This document shows positions 1 to 13,800 of a stretch of DNA of 64,000 nucleotides, one piece after another. The translations under genes and the position numbers were made by a program. Position 1 is the first letter of the stretch. Each line of letters opens with the position of its first letter. This DNA comes from Synanceia verrucosa (lineage: Eukaryota; Chordata; Actinopteri; Perciformes; Synanceiidae): contig CM056558.1 in the NCBI GenBank assembly GCA_029721515.1, positions 13,919,240 to 13,983,239 on the forward strand, read 5' to 3'. The notes under the pieces are model-generated. The model was not told the origin of the DNA. It saw only the letters and a list, made by a program, of their open reading frames with translations, and searched no databases.

Positions 1-180
1 GGGCCGCCAACTCCTCAGTCTTGTAATTCAGTGTATTCACATTCCACATGACAACAGAAGGAATATTCGACTTGTACCTCCACCACTTTAGCTTAATGCT
101 AGCTCTGCAGCCCCAGTATGGCCACCTCAGCTCCTCTGGTGAAGAGCAAAGCTGTTGGCTTTCCCCATTGTCCGGAGAAA
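1..180 (-). mobile_element. Non-LTR retrotransposon fragment, start of endonuclease/RT ORF
   Basis: Read on the minus strand, the segment encodes a stretch rich in basic residues and then 'IPSVVMWNVNTLNYKTEELA', running off the window edge. This matches the usual beginning of the AP-endonuclease domain in fish LINE ORF2 (known pattern: 'LPSI..-NV-SL-NK-DEL'), found in L2/CR1/Rex-type elements. The reading frame changes around position 110 relative to a longer upstream frame, so this copy is probably decayed or truncated at its 5' side near position 250. The rest of the element would lie left of the window. Exact LINE clade cannot be decided from about 40 residues. Confidence 0.6.
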
Positions 181-1506
181 GAGCAGCTGTTCGCTTGAAG
201 GTCTCTGTTTTGATGCGAACAAGGTTCTCTCATCCACCCTGATGCAATGAAAACAACATATCCACTAGAAAAATAACAAGATCTGTCCAGTGTGTGCAGC
301 AAAACAGTTAGAAAAGTGAAAAAGTAGAGAAATAAAGAAAGAAAAAACAATTACCAAGTGTAACTCTGTATCCCAAGAAAAAATTAGTCACTTTGATTTT
401 CCCATTATATTGTGGAAGCTTTATTATGGAGAAACATTATAATTTGTATTTTTATTTTCCCTTCTACTTTAAAACATCATGTTTGCAGATGATGCATATT
501 TCTGAAACAGTGAGGAATTACAAGTAACTTTTTCCTATCAACATTTCATAATGAAACAATTCAAATACCACTGACTTGGCAATGAAATGATTTGCATTCC
601 AGGCAGAAGTATTGAGTATTTGGATGAAAGTACAGAGGACAGGCACCCTTGTGCCAGTGTAAATCAAACTCACTACAGAATCTTGTGTAAAAAATATTAG
701 TTTCCATAAAGCAATATAGTCATGCTGGAGGTGTTGGCTGGTCTCTATGGTTACTAAAGGTATAAAATCCAGATGAATACGTTAATATATTTTTTCAGAC
801 AATCTCTTTCTTTTCTCTCAATTAAGAGATTATACACTGCCATACTAAAATACACCATCGGAAAAGTAAAGCTGTGGTCGGTGAGTGTATCAGGCTCACG
901 CACTGTCATATTCATCTATTTTCCCAGAAGTCTTGACATGCTTGACAGCACAACCTTTAAAACCACAGCACTGTCATGAATAAAGTCTATTGTGACTGCA
1001 CTGTGTTTAGACCTGAGTCAGAGAAAAACGTGTAATATCTAATTATGTTCTAATTTGTCAGATGTTCAAAAAGCAAACTACACAGAAACCCTGTGATGTA
1101 CAACATGACTACTTTTCAATGTTATTGTATTTCATATAATTTCATATTATAATGAGATGTATGTTTCCTATATTACCATGTAGAAAGTGTTTACACATCT
1201 AAGTGAAAGTAATCAATTAATAATTACTGTATATAATATTTCTATTCTTTTTAAGACAAAACAGTCATACTTGTGTATGTGTATTGTTTTTACAGTAAAA
1301 AAAACTTAATTTACAAGTTCATGAATACAAATATATATAGACACTGTGGATTTTTTTTAGTTACTTTTTCTCTCCCCCCTGACCTGCTGAATATCCACTA
1401 TATGTAGAGTTTCTGCAGAGCCACTGTGTTGGTTTGTGGCACTCACACAGACATAGCAGCAGCAACCTCCTGAAAAACATGATCAGGCCTCGCAGACACC
1501 ACATAA
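181..1506. other. AT-rich non-coding stretch
   Basis: No convincing coding region, RNA gene or recognisable repeat. A short open frame at 773-979 has no recognisable domain. Poly-purine and AT-rich background. Confidence 0.5.
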
Positions 1507-1672
1507 GTTTTTAAAGATTTTCTGCCTTCAATTTGATAGAAATAGTGACAGTGTTGGAATGACATGCAGCAAAGTTACACAGGCCAGTTTCAAACCTGCA
1601 GCCACTACGACAGGGACATAAGCCTTGGTACATGGAGTACCTGCTCTACCAGGTGAGCTGAATGGACACCCC
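1507..1672 (-). mobile_element. tRNA-derived SINE, minus strand
   Basis: On the minus strand the head contains an A-box-like segment 'AGCTCACCTGGTAGAGCA' and a decayed B-box 'GGTTTGAAACT' (RNA polymerase III consensus GGTTCGANTCC). Next comes 'TTTGCTGCATGTCATTCC' and the tail 'AATCTTTAAAAAC' at about 1507. Head, body and tail order is that of a tRNA-derived SINE common in percomorph fish. The B-box mismatches and a shortened body suggest an old copy. No clean target duplication was found. Confidence 0.6.
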
Positions 1673-4167
1673 TGTCACTGCAAAAGTTTTGATTGGATCT
1701 CAGAGCTGTGTTACAAGAGACAGCACATAGCACCTCCTCATGTCATGATTTCCTCCATAATAATTTGTACCACGAATTAGCAATGAAACAAAAAACATGT
1801 GCTTCAACCAGTTTTGATGTTCACAACAAAGCCTTTTCCAAATTACTATTATTACTGGATCATGTGAATCCCAGGAGGGCTTTTCTCTTTATCTCTGTGG
1901 ACCCATATTTTGTAATGAAACATGTAATGAGATATCTTACTGTGTGCTTTTTGGATTACAAATTTGGAATACACATTGTGATGATAATGCCCCCATGGGC
2001 ACCATTTAGGCATGTCAGTGGCAGCTCGGCATTTGTTGGTAATTTATTCTTGGCAACTGTTTGCTGTACAGTAAATCGATTGCTTAAAGCTATTTTCGAT
2101 ACATTTCCAGTGTCACTAATGCAAATAGGTGGTCATACAGTAGATGTATTTTTGCCTGCATTGATATCCATGTTGCACATATAACTACAACACTGCTAAA
2201 TAAATCTATATATAGTTATGAGTTATATATATTCCCTTAATATCAGCTGTAGTTCTGTAAAATAACTTAGATAAAGTGTCACCTATAACAATAGCATTAA
2301 GTCATCAACATATTGATTTCTGAATCAATATGGTGACGATTTATTGAAACTGCAGAAAAACAAGAGCATCATTCAGTGGACTGGTGTTCGCTCTCGGCCT
2401 CTACGCTGCATTTTCACTGTGTGCCACCAGGTCGGATTTGGCAGGAATTATGCTGCTTTTGATTTATGACATGGTTCTTCCAGTACGACCAGCACAAACG
2501 GAGCTAAAGCTTTCAGAGTTTTTCACAATGGCAGATGGTGAGAGGAGTGAAAGGCCAGAAGGAAAGTCACTTCTCACACATTTATCTTCTTTAGTTAAGG
2601 CAATGACAGCAACAGCACAATATGAAATGGGGTAAAAACGGTAAGTTGATCTTGGTGTAGTTTTGAGAGGCTTGCTTTTACCATTGTCTTGTTCATACAC
2701 AGTTAGAAAATGAGTTCCTGGTTTATGAAGCACACCTGTACATTGTAATTTTATCCAAATGTGCATTTAATACAAGATTTGTGAACCTTGTACATAGGTA
2801 AGGTCAAAACAAAGTCAATATTGAGATGTTGATTCAATTCTCTAGATAATGGGGTTGTATTTGGTGTTTTAGATAAATAGATTTGTATATGTCAAAATGG
2901 AATGACAGTAAAATGCATTTGCTAACACACCCAGAGAATTTGCCAAGCAAACAGGTTTATACACACATACAATGTACATAATGTAGAACTAAACCCATCA
3001 GTGTACTAAACATTCATATGCGTAGACACAAACACAGACACAAACTTACAAATGCATGCATGCACTAGAAATGGCCTACTCAAGATGCATGAACACAGAC
3101 AAATTCACTCATGCTTGCTCCAGCTTTTCCTTTCTTTCACTTTGTTCTGCTCTCACCTCCTAGGCATAATCAGCCTTTCTAATCCATTCCCTTACATTAA
3201 GTGATGCTTCCTCCCCCGTTTGGCCTCTAGCGCTCTCTGCACTAGCTGTTGACAGCAACGTTGTTTTCCTCAGAAAACCCCCTCCTGGTCACGGCAGGGA
3301 GATGGAAAGGAAAGAGAGACAGATCCCTCTGGCACCTCTTGGAAAATATCCTCATTTTTTGTTTCCCCCTTAAAGAAGACAGGCCTCTTTTTCAGCTTTT
3401 GTTTGGGGAATGTCATTGAACAAAACAAGCAAGTTCTGCCGGCATCCCTGCCTTTGGAGCTGAGCTATTTCGAGCAATGGATCAGATGAGGGTGTCTTGT
3501 TTAGGTTCTTAGAATTTTTGCTGGGGTTTATGGCACACTCAATGTAAGTAGAAAAATACAACATTTATCTATTGTATTAATGTAGAAAACGTAAGGTGAC
3601 GTTACCTTGAACAAACATTGGTGTTCCTTGTCGGAAATGTACCACGCAAGTATCAAACCATCACACATCAAGAAGGCAGATCAGAAAATTGAAATGTAAA
3701 TTGCCATAAATAATCCACATCAGGTTTATAAACAATAACCACAAATATCCATATCCCTGACTTTTTCTTCTGAAAAACAATGGAGCAGAAAGTGATGTCC
3801 CTGACAATACGGGCAGTTGAATTGAACCACAACTGAGCCTCAGGTGTGCCTCTAATCACAGGATGTGGTCAGCCTTTTGAGGCAATTGAAGTTGTTGGAT
3901 CATCACAATTGCCTGGGCAATGAAAGTGTAATATGTTAAACTCCGTATTAGACTCATTTTCCTGTCATACTGCATCTCACCTATGATTCTACCAGATAAC
4001 CGATTAGTCTTATTATGTTATTATGGTGTTCCAGCCAAACAGGCCTTGGGGACTAATATCTACTTTGAATACAATAACTTTCAGTCTTTTCCTGTGAGCT
4101 ACTTGCACAAAAAAATGAAAGAAGTTGCAAGTTTCATCATGTGTGATGAAATTATACAGTGGATCAT
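1673..4167. other. Non-coding stretch with one unassigned 163-codon ORF
   Basis: The plus-strand frame 1693-2184 is one of the longer open frames of the window, but it has no recognisable domain and no splice context, and it starts right beside a SINE. It is treated as chance. The rest is AT-rich with no recognised genes. Confidence 0.4.
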
Positions 4168-4514
4168 ATATTTCCCAGCAGGCTGCACGGTGGTGTAGTG
4201 GTTAGCACTGTTGCCTCACAGCAAGAAGGTACCGGGTTCGATTCCCAGCCTTTCTGTGTGGAGTTGACATGTTCTCCCCTGTCTGCGTGGCTTCCTCCCA
4301 CCATCCAAAAACATACTTGGGGATTAGGTTAACTGGCTAATTTAAATTGCCCGTAGGTGTGAATGTGAGTGTGAGTGGTTGACTGTCTCTATGTGTCCTT
4401 GAATGAACTGGCAACTTGTCCAAGGTGTACCCTGCCTTTCACCCTAAGATAGCTGGGCTCCAGACCCTATGAGGATAAGTGGTAGAAAATAGACGGATGG
4501 ATATTTCCCAGCAG
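4168..4514 (+). mobile_element. V-SINE (DANA/HE1-like) with perfect 14-bp target duplication
   Basis: The element proper is 4182-4500. The 14-mer 'ATATTTCCCAGCAG' flanks it exactly at 4168-4181 and 4501-4514. The tRNA-like head carries 'GTGGTTAGCACTG' (A-box region) and 'GGGTTCGATTCCC' (good B-box). A core 'TTTCTGTGTGGAG' and 'CATGTTCTCCCC' follow, then a LINE-like 3' tail ending 'GAGGATAAGTGGTAGAAAAT' and GGATGG. This layout is that of the V-SINE superfamily, which is mobilised by LINE machinery recognising the shared tail. The perfect duplication points to a comparatively recent, full-length insertion. Confidence 0.85.
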
Positions 4515-6620
4515 AAGCGTGCGATTATTTATTAACCTAAATATAACTTGGGGGTTTGTATTAAAACAAATCTTTTATCTGCCATGATTTTGTTTGTCAA
4601 ATGGCCCAGATTTTTTTAATAATTACTGAGTCATGGCTGAACAAGGATGACGACATTTTATTTAAAAGCCAACCCTAGCATCTTACTAAAGCAGGAGCGG
4701 GGAGTGTTAGCCATTGTCCGCAGGAATTGTTACATACCATAAGTAAGTGCAACTGTATTGTCAGGATTTTTGTGGTTTGGTTTTATAGTTGTGAAAACAA
4801 AATAACTGCCCAAGCTGACAGGAGATGAGGAAGAATCTGACTACAGTTGGAGCACCTCAGACTGCCACCTTAAATGACTACGTAATGGTCTGAAACATAT
4901 ACAAAGTAACAGTGTGATGTGGTGCATTGGTCTGCATTTCACACCTTTGTCATTTTCTGCATGCTTAACTCTGGAGCTACAGAACTCTGAGCCACAAATA
5001 CAGTGGTTGCATGAGATTAGCTACAAGTAATTAAAATTACCATTAAGATACTGTACATGCTGGTGGACAAACCAAATACTGAAGATCATATTTCAGCAAC
5101 TGCACTGAGCTGCTAGTGCAGTTTTTACAACTCCACACTCTGAAAATAGGTCTGGTATGTTTTTGTTTCCCTCCCACTTGCCTAGTGAGTAGATCCGTAA
5201 TCCCAAATCTGGCAGTTTTGAGTCAGTGCCAAAAACACAGGTGGGTGTTAACACATTCTTCTCAGCTACTGGTCATGAAATACCTTTAATCTTTGCAAAG
5301 GAAAAATCCATGATATGATCAAAACACGCGTTGAATTTATATCCATCCATTCATCCGTCTTCCATTATCAGTACATCTTAGTGGTGGACATAATGTATTA
5401 TAAGTTTAGCATCCATAATGCTTTATACCTCCATGACAAAGTAACAGTAGCATTTGAAACAAAAATCTGAGTCCTTGGTTACACAGAACATTATAACTAT
5501 CACTCCTCAATTATGAGGATGCATAGAGAACTGCTCTTATAAATGTCAATTATTTGATATGCATTAATGTGATAACAAAATTTTATAAAGCCTTATGAAT
5601 GCATTATAATACATTATGTGTTTTTAAAGCTTCTGTATGTTACCTTCATATAGCAAGTGTTACCAAAACTGATAAATCACCAAAAAAATCTTGTGCTGTC
5701 TTTGATTTGCACTTTTGGGAGGGTTGCAACCAATTGAGAGCAGTGTCAGTCCATGAGCAGGGCATATAACGGAGATTTCATGCATTAACCTGGAAGAGTT
5801 CCATAGTGGGAGGACCAGGAGAAAGCCACCTGGAGAAGGTCTGCTCTGATTGCCCTCCTTTCACTGCTGCCATGGTGTCCATAATCACAAACATTCTTTT
5901 CCTTCCTTTCCTCCTTCTTCTGCCCAAGAAGTGCAAAAGGGAAAAAAAATCTAAACTTTTAATTAAATGGAAATAGCAAGGTGAAAAGGCAAGGAAAAAA
6001 ACCTCACTACCCAACTGCCTTTGACCTGGCTGAATCAGTTCCTCTGTAATTCACCGTCATGTCAATCCCAGTGTAACCTTCAGGGGAAGGGAATGGCTGG
6101 CAAGAACAACTGGGACAGATGATAAGTCTTTATTCAGCTTCTACTAAGCTCATCTTTAATCTAGCTGCTTTTCCCACTAAATCAAAGATAGGCTTCTAGT
6201 AAAGCCACAGACAGGAATAGCCCACTTCTCGAAGACCTTTTAGCATTGTTGCACCTCACATCAGACAGTAGAGCAGACATGGTTTATCAAAGCATGGATT
6301 ATTGTAACTCAGAATGGACTAAGTGTACATCTAGAAAAGGATTCGTTAAGCAGGCATGCTTTTTGCTCCATGCCCTTCCACATTTGTCAAGGCACATACT
6401 TGTATGGTTCCCAATTTAACAGAGTCCACCATGGCAGTTGTCAAGTGGTATATTTGAGAAAATAGGAGACAATTGCAATTATTATTCCTGCTGAAATCCA
6501 AGTTCCTCAGAATCTTGTATGGTCTTCTAAACCCAATTATTTGAGATGGAAAATAATTATTTTGTTATTGGGTCAATGTGACTGCTCCATCTATAGCACA
6601 CAGTGACTTGAGTGCTTTTT
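4515..6620. other. Non-coding stretch
   Basis: No gene recognised. A short piece near 5338-5365 ('CCATCCATTCATCCGTCTTC') looks like the tail of a minus-strand V-SINE whose body is not recognisable. The remainder is AT-rich background. Confidence 0.4.
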
Positions 6621-6770
6621 CCTTATAGAGCACCAAAAGTTATCACACAATCCCGGCATGCAACTTTCAAAACCAAAACAAAGCCATTTTGGCAGTAAAG
6701 CGCCCTGTTTAAACTACTGCCAGGGATCTCGCCTCTTTCAGATAAACACCTATAAACGTTTATCAGAGAT

Positions 6771-6950
6771 ATGGTGGATAACTGTTGTGCTCCGGGATGC
6801 CACAACTGCTGAGGATGAGCAAAGGGAAGATAATTTTTCAGGATTTTCAAAGATCCTGAACGAAGACAGAGATGGATAACTGCCATAAAACGAGCAAAAA
6901 GCCATCATGAGAAAAAAGAGTGGTGGGAACCTGCAGCGACCACTTTATAA
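6771..6950 (+). pseudogene. Dead THAP zinc-finger domain, transposon-derived
   Basis: From the ATG at 6771 the frame reads 'MVDNCCAPGCHNC', then hits stop codons, then continues in the same frame as 'FFRIFKDPERRQRWITAIKR'. After a frame change, 6932-6946 reads 'CSDHF'. These are the N-terminal Cys pair, the 'F-R-F-DPE-R-W--A-KR' core and the 'CS-HF' signature of the THAP C2CH zinc finger, in the right order and at about the right spacing. THAP domains occur in host DNA-binding proteins and in P-element and Kolobok transposases. At least three stops and one frameshift make this non-functional. No partner transposase domain was recognised downstream, so a transposon origin is inferred. Confidence 0.75.
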
Positions 6951-7560
6951 TCCAACGTTCCCTAAACTTTCTAACTGATTTATTTTACATGTGTTTATTA
7001 CTATTCTGAACTTTTGTACTTTCATTAAACGCACGTTAGACCAAAGTATTATGGCGTAGATTTTGCGGTGCTTCCTTTTGCTCACAGCAACAAGCAAACA
7101 CAACATAACAATGTTTGTCTGTGGAGTCATTACAATTTTCCTTCACATAAAACTCAATGCACGTTATGTCTGCAAGTTCTTGTGATTACAACAAGGAAAC
7201 GAGCATTGTGAGATTTCTCATATGATTCACGAGAGAAGAGATTTTGAAACATCTACTGCTACTAAACCTTTTCAAGATTCATGAAAAGTATACTGGGGGC
7301 ATAATAAGGGTCAGGGATATTTAGTCTTTACAGTCATATGCTGTGATTTAAAACTCCGAAGGCGTATATTGACCGCCGGTGCCACTCATTTTTGATGCAG
7401 ATTTTACTGCTAAAATGACAATGTAAACAAACAAAGTCACGTGGGGTCCGGAGCTCTATTACCAAATATCTCAGCCTTGAGTCCTTTAATTTAAGTACTT
7501 TTGTCCAACAATGTCAGGCTTTGAGAAGACAGTCACTTGGTGAATGTTGCCAACTTTTTA
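6951..7560. other. Possible remainder of a THAP-bearing transposon
   Basis: Sequence after the THAP fragment has no readable coding frame. A slightly more GC-rich piece (7345-7480, with 'GTGGGGTCCGGAGCTC') could be the far side of the same element, but I found no terminal inverted repeat to prove this. Confidence 0.2.
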
Positions 7561-7763
7561 GACCCTCTTATCGACTTAATTTCTAAATCCTTAGCTACTT
7601 TCCATAGAGGCTAGTTGTCATTACTGCACCACAAGCGACTGACTCTACTGTTTTTACTCTACTCAGTTAGTGGCAGAGACCGCCAGGCCCAGCAAAGCAG
7701 CACATTCAGTCAGTATCCATAGACTGTATATTGGCAACACATGGCAGTTGAGATATGACCGAG

Positions 7764-7764
<1 letters not shown>

Positions 7765-7800
<36 letters not shown>
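7765..7800. repeat. (TG)n microsatellite
   Basis: About 18 uninterrupted TG units. Confidence 0.95.
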
Positions 7801-7802
<2 letters not shown>

Positions 7803-10800
7803 TTGTATGCTCCATTGTTGGGGAGACTTAACTATTTCCACTTTTCAAGTGGCTATGAACATGACTGTATTTTTTCACCTTTTCATCCCTCCTGTTCCAC
7901 AAAAAGTGTGTGATTGTAATAGAGAGGTATTTTGCTGCTAGTTAGCTTCAGGTGAGTGATAACTACATGATTTCATGATTTTGGCTATTAGTAAAAGCTA
8001 CTGCTATCATGTGGTAGTATTGAGGAGAAATAGAAAGTCTGGATGAGCTGCATGCATCCAAGAACTGCTCTCAGTTAGTTCAAGATATCAGCAAAGCAAA
8101 GCAGAAAACATGCAGTAAAGCATCTGAACCGTAAGAAGAAAGCTGTTCCACTGAACTTATGCAGTTGTTGCTGCTGTCATTGTTTTGTGCTTATGTGTGT
8201 CCGTCATCATCCATCAAGTTTCACAGAGGATTGATAAAAATCATCTGAGCTGAAGAAATATGTACCTTTGTGTATCTTCAACCTCAAACTGTCTACATAT
8301 CATTGCCCAACTTCATCTAACAAAGAGAAAAGAGGCACTTGCTCCAAGCATGAGCACACTATTGTCCTTACATTTGGACACACAAAGCAGATCATGACAT
8401 ATCACGGAGGGGCTCACAAAGCATCTCCCATCCTGCATACCATACGATAACTAAAATAGCTTTAGTCAAACTACATTGCACTAACAAATTACCATAAAGG
8501 TTACTCATACAGTGTCCATAAGACACACAATAACTTACATTCATAGATTTTATCATGAATCAACAATTGCAGAGTGAAATAGTGTTGGCATTTTCTACCT
8601 TAACATTTAGGCAGTAATTACACTGTAACAAATTTAAATCCTTTACTCCTCTCTATAACAAAATCATGCTAGAAGTTCATCTTTGTTCTCAGCAGAGTCA
8701 TTAACAACACTGCTGAAGTCTAAATACCTGGGTCTGCTGTTCTGTATTGAGAATATAGCCAATCCACTTTTTTGTCCCATGCTCTCCGGATGCAATGCAA
8801 ACATCACTAAATGTTGTTGCCATTGAACTGTTGTCCTCAATGAGCCAGATCCTCTACTGTTGGCTTTCTTTGATAGTGCCTCACGAGGTGCTTTGTGTAC
8901 TGGTTTCTGACAAAAAAAAAGAAAAAAGAAGAAAAAATGCCATCCTACTTGGCCAATTGCACCATCAATATGTATGCAATTGCTCCCAATATATAACAAT
9001 GTTGTTGGATAACTTCTACATCAGTTCAATTCCATTCCATTGACATTCAGGAGCAGAGGGGAGGTTGACTGAGGGTTGAAATAATTGCCCTTGAAAGGAG
9101 GTGAATGTTCTTCATTTGAACAGAAAATGTGTTGTTCACTGAGCCATGTAAAGATCCTGCCACCGTCCTAGAACTACCACACTAATAATTACATTCCACT
9201 TTCATCAAGATCTCTCACATTTGGGGACTGTTGCGACGTGAAGCAGAGTCGACAGAAGAAAGCCAGGGCCTGCACAGGGAGAAATGGCTGTGCTTAGACA
9301 GATTGCAGCTGTAGAAAGTTCATGCACCGCTAGACTCAATTATAAACTACCCCAGCAAATCCTGCTTGCTGAGTAAAAAGGATGTAAATTGTGTTTACTG
9401 TAGCTTTGTCAAGTAAATAACATTTACAAGTATGCCATGTTATTTATCATTCTGTCTTCAGACTATCACACACATGCCGGTCATTTTAAAATTACCTTTG
9501 AATCATCTTTTCCAGTCTTTGATTGATTTGATCATGTTCCTTGCTGAGAATGAAAACTGCTTGTGTAATGTATCATTAGGAGTCAAGCACTGCCCAAAAG
9601 ACATCACCTCATCATGTATTCATTTCTCTTTTAGAACATCTTAATGTATGTACTGCATGTTAAGCCTTTGGAGAGCAGGTGATCAAATCACTTGTGATCC
9701 TCCATTTAACTTGGCATCACAGGGAATGACAAAAGCAGTAGGCACGCTATTTATCATAAATTCTGCAGGATTTTCACTGAATGAATGAGCTGTTAATTTG
9801 TTTATTTATCTATTATTATTTCTTTACCTTGTATGCTAATGTTCCTTTATTATTTTATATTGTACTGAGTTCTACAAAACTTGAGTAAAATTCCCTGTAT
9901 ATGTGCACATACCTGGCAAATTTGGAAAAGAAAAAACAAGTAATGATGATTTATTGTCTTTTCACTATTTCATGAATAAGGAAAAAAAATAACCTGCTCG
10001 CCACTGACCTTTTCTACAAGGCATTCATATTCATAATACTGTTTGACAATTTATAGTCTTTTCCCTCAATAAACAAACACAAACCTTTTTTGACATATTT
10101 TAATATTTCATGTTTGTAATAAGATATGCAACCATAGTCATCTGACAAAATTTAGGTAAAAATTAAGGAAAAGGGTAAGGAAATAGGTTTATGTTCTGAG
10201 ATACTTACAGTTATGTTCCATAGTGTGTAGCAGGCACTTTCATTCAACACCTCTCAGACCACGTGCCTTACTCACCAGGTCTCCTGTCTATATCCTTCAC
10301 AAGGGTGATGGCAAGCTTGCCAAGAACATTTAGTGGAGTAGGGTGATGGATTTAGCAGGCGTTCTCACCCAGTTTACAATAACTGAGAATTCAGCCACCA
10401 AGCGCACCGCCACAGGACATATACAGTAACTGTATGCTGTTGTTGGTCACTAGAAAATTTCTTACAATACTGTGCAGCCAATGAAACTACCAGCTGCAGC
10501 AAGACTCCTCCAAAGGCAATATGTGCCCGGAAAACAGATGAAAGGGGCGTTAATAGCAATATGAGAGGAGCAGAAGATTAAAATAGTCTGGTAGCAGACT
10601 AGCAGTGTAAATGGACTGGTCAGTGAAACATTGAGACATCTGGGTTAAACAAAAAAAGTCTGGTCTGGAGGTTAGGACCAGGGCCTTGGTGTCAGGGACA
10701 GAATCCAAATACGTTTGAGTTAAAATATGAATCTGTTCATCTAAAGCCACTAACTGTATTATTGGGTTCTCGCTTCCTGACCTTGTTTTGTTAATTTCCC

Positions 10801-13800
10801 ATTCTAACGTACGTCATCCCTCTTGCTGAGCTGTCATATTCAAAGCTAAGGTTAACTGTAACCCCCTACACAGGTGCAGAAGAAGCAAATGGAGTAAAAT
10901 AGGAAGTAACACTGATGTTTTGAAGAGGTTATGTCTATTGCATGTTTAGCAACACCTCCAGTTCTTTTTGCTGATTTTTAATTGTCATTATATCAACCAT
11001 GTTCTATGGTCTCCTAAAAATGATGTTGCCTTACAACAAAACTGCATTGTCAATTATGTTTCAAGGCTGACATAGTTACTCCTGATTTACTTTGTTTTTG
11101 ACATGTGGTAGTGTAAGATCAGTAGTGTTCCACCTTGGACTTGTCTCAATTTTCTGTAGTTTTTTTTTGCTTTAGGGTGCGGGCTGCTCTCTTTTAAAAT
11201 AAGTTCACTGTTTTATCCAATAAATTCTATGCAAATGTATTTCCTTATATATAGGGAGATGTGTGCGTTGCAAATAGCAGGCACACACCTGTGGATTTTG
11301 GATAATTCTGATACCACCTCACAACAACACAAGGATGGACTGAACTCAGGGTGATGGTAACACAATGGACTGGATGGGATAGTAGTTTTGCATGTGCAAT
11401 TTTATGTACAACATTTGTACACGCATATTAATGAATGAAGCCCAGTGTGAGGTGAGTAGAAATCAACTAAGTATGACTTGAATTTAATAAAACCAAAGCT
11501 AAAAGCAGGTCAGTATGAAGTAGAGTACAGATATGAACCCATCGGTTTGTTTGCTTAGTTTCAATGTATTAATTTGTGCATGACAGTGAAGACAGTACAA
11601 CATTCATATTAGTAGCCATTGCTGTAATTTATGGAGGAACAGCTAGCACCTCTATAAGTCCCACCATATTTTTACTAATGCAGATGGTACACAGTAAGCT
11701 CACTCTATGAGTCCACCCTGCCATCACGGCCTTCAATTCCGACTGCCATTAATTCTTGCATTACTGTCTCCACTAATTATCCATATTTCCTTCTACAGTA
11801 CAACTCATCTGCAATCTGCCTCCTGCTCCATTCTAAGCCAGCTATGCTTAGTGTGATGACTAAAGATGCATTAATGTGGTGCAATTTAAAGAAAAAAATG
11901 TCAAAAACAATTAGAGTCCGCTCAGACAGTCAAGCCGTGACCATCTTAAGAGTGGTAATTAACTCCAACTGAAGACTAAACTGTGTCGTGGGCTGCCATA
12001 ATGCCTTTCAGAGTATTACTCATTAAAATAAAGACAGTTGGCATGAATAAACAAATGAATGGAGGCACATAATGGAAAGAGAGTAGTTTGACATGGTTGG
12101 TGATTAAAATGCTGCAGAGTATTTACTGATGGAGGGTCTATTGTGATAAAGGGCATAAACATGATGGATATCACTGATAAGCTCTTTTGTTAAAGTCCGC
12201 TTCTTTACACCAGTTGTGATGCTACTGTGTGCTACATTTTCATGCTTTACTGTGCACGAAACCACAACCCTGCTGTGCTGCTGTGATAGGTTTGTTTTTT
12301 TTTGACATTGGCCTAAAAATGTGGGCACAATGTTGCTTAAAATGATTTTATGGAGATGAGGAATGCTTTTTGGGTTGGTTTCTAAATCTGCAGGAAAAAC
12401 ATGTCTCCCCATATCTTCAGGAACTGTGAACTAACTTAAAAATAATTAACCTCTGTTCTAATGGGGAGTAAAGTGGTCCTAAAGTACATGGATAAAACAG
12501 ACTCTCTTTATTCTGATGATTTTAGTGGATGTTTGTCATAAATATGATGATTTTGCTTAATTTATTGTAATTTAAATTTGCCCCAGTTATTACCCATTGT
12601 TTTTTATCATCCAAAAATATATATGCCTGTTTTCTGATATCAAGTGATTAGGGTTACAACCTTTATTGGCACAGAAATATTTGGTATTGTAATGGTATTG
12701 TGTCACCCTTTTGAACATCAAAGAAACCATCTGATAATGCACAACAAAGATTTACATGGAACCCATAAAGACAAACTGTAGATTAAGTGTGTGATGAATT
12801 GCAGACAGATCATGCCATCTGGGACAAATGATGCATGTTTTGACCAATCGAGGGACATCGTCAGTCTAAGCAACGCCCAATAATGAAAAACTGAAGGCCT
12901 CCACAAAGTAGCTGATTGCATTACGGGCTTGCTATGCAGCTGGCAGCTGCTTCCTGACAATATGATGATGGAAAACTCTTGTTGCTCCACTTCAAAATAG
13001 TCAATTAACGGAAATGAAATTGTGTGATGTCTGTTGCGGCACAGATGCTGAAGGTGAAGATGACAAACTGGGACTGCAGCAGAAATTCTCTTATACTGGT
13101 GAAAGTGTAACAGTATCTTGCAGTTAGGTCTTTATATTAAACCCTTTGAACTTAACATTTGTATACAGCTTTTGATATGCATGTGCGTGCAGTTAATGGA
13201 ACTCAAAACATTAATGTAATTTGCAAAGCATTTTTATAAATAAGTTTTTATAAAAAGTAACTGTAATAATAGTACTCTAACTGGATTCAGGCTATGGCAA
13301 ATAATACTCTTTAGAGATGGGTTGATAAATGTTAAGCAAAAGTGTTGCTCACTTTTAAACGTGCAGTTCTGAAGTGATAGGAGGGTGGAGAATCTCTGCA
13401 TTTATTTTGGTAATGCATCATTTGACAGTCGCTTACACATTGTTACATAAGTGCTGCTTACTACTACTAGTATTTTACAGTGGAGCCATGGTTGTATTTA
13501 TTTTTATCTTCCATGGCTGTATTTGGTTTTTGGTGACACACTCTGCATGCATTCATTGCATGTTACCTAGTGTAACATGATAATGTGTGCAGGTATGTAA
13601 GAGCCTAAACTACCTTGATACTTATGGCTTGTCATGACTGATTCTCAGACATTTACAGGGGACAGCAATGACCTTGCAGAATCCTGCATTACTTTTCTAC
13701 AATTTTATGCACATTGCTTGCTTCCACATTTTCATGGTCATTCAAGCAATCCTGTTCCACGAAGAATAAGGGGTATAGAGCTGTATTACATGTTGTTGTG

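Noticed and set aside
1693..2184. 163-codon plus-strand open frame, possible gene
   Set aside because: No recognisable domain, no splice or promoter context, ordinary AT-rich composition; chance ORFs of this length are expected in 64 kb.
4182..4500. tRNA gene, because of A- and B-box sequences
   Set aside because: The head continues into a V-SINE core and GGATGG tail and cannot fold as a complete tRNA with a free 3' end; it is a SINE.
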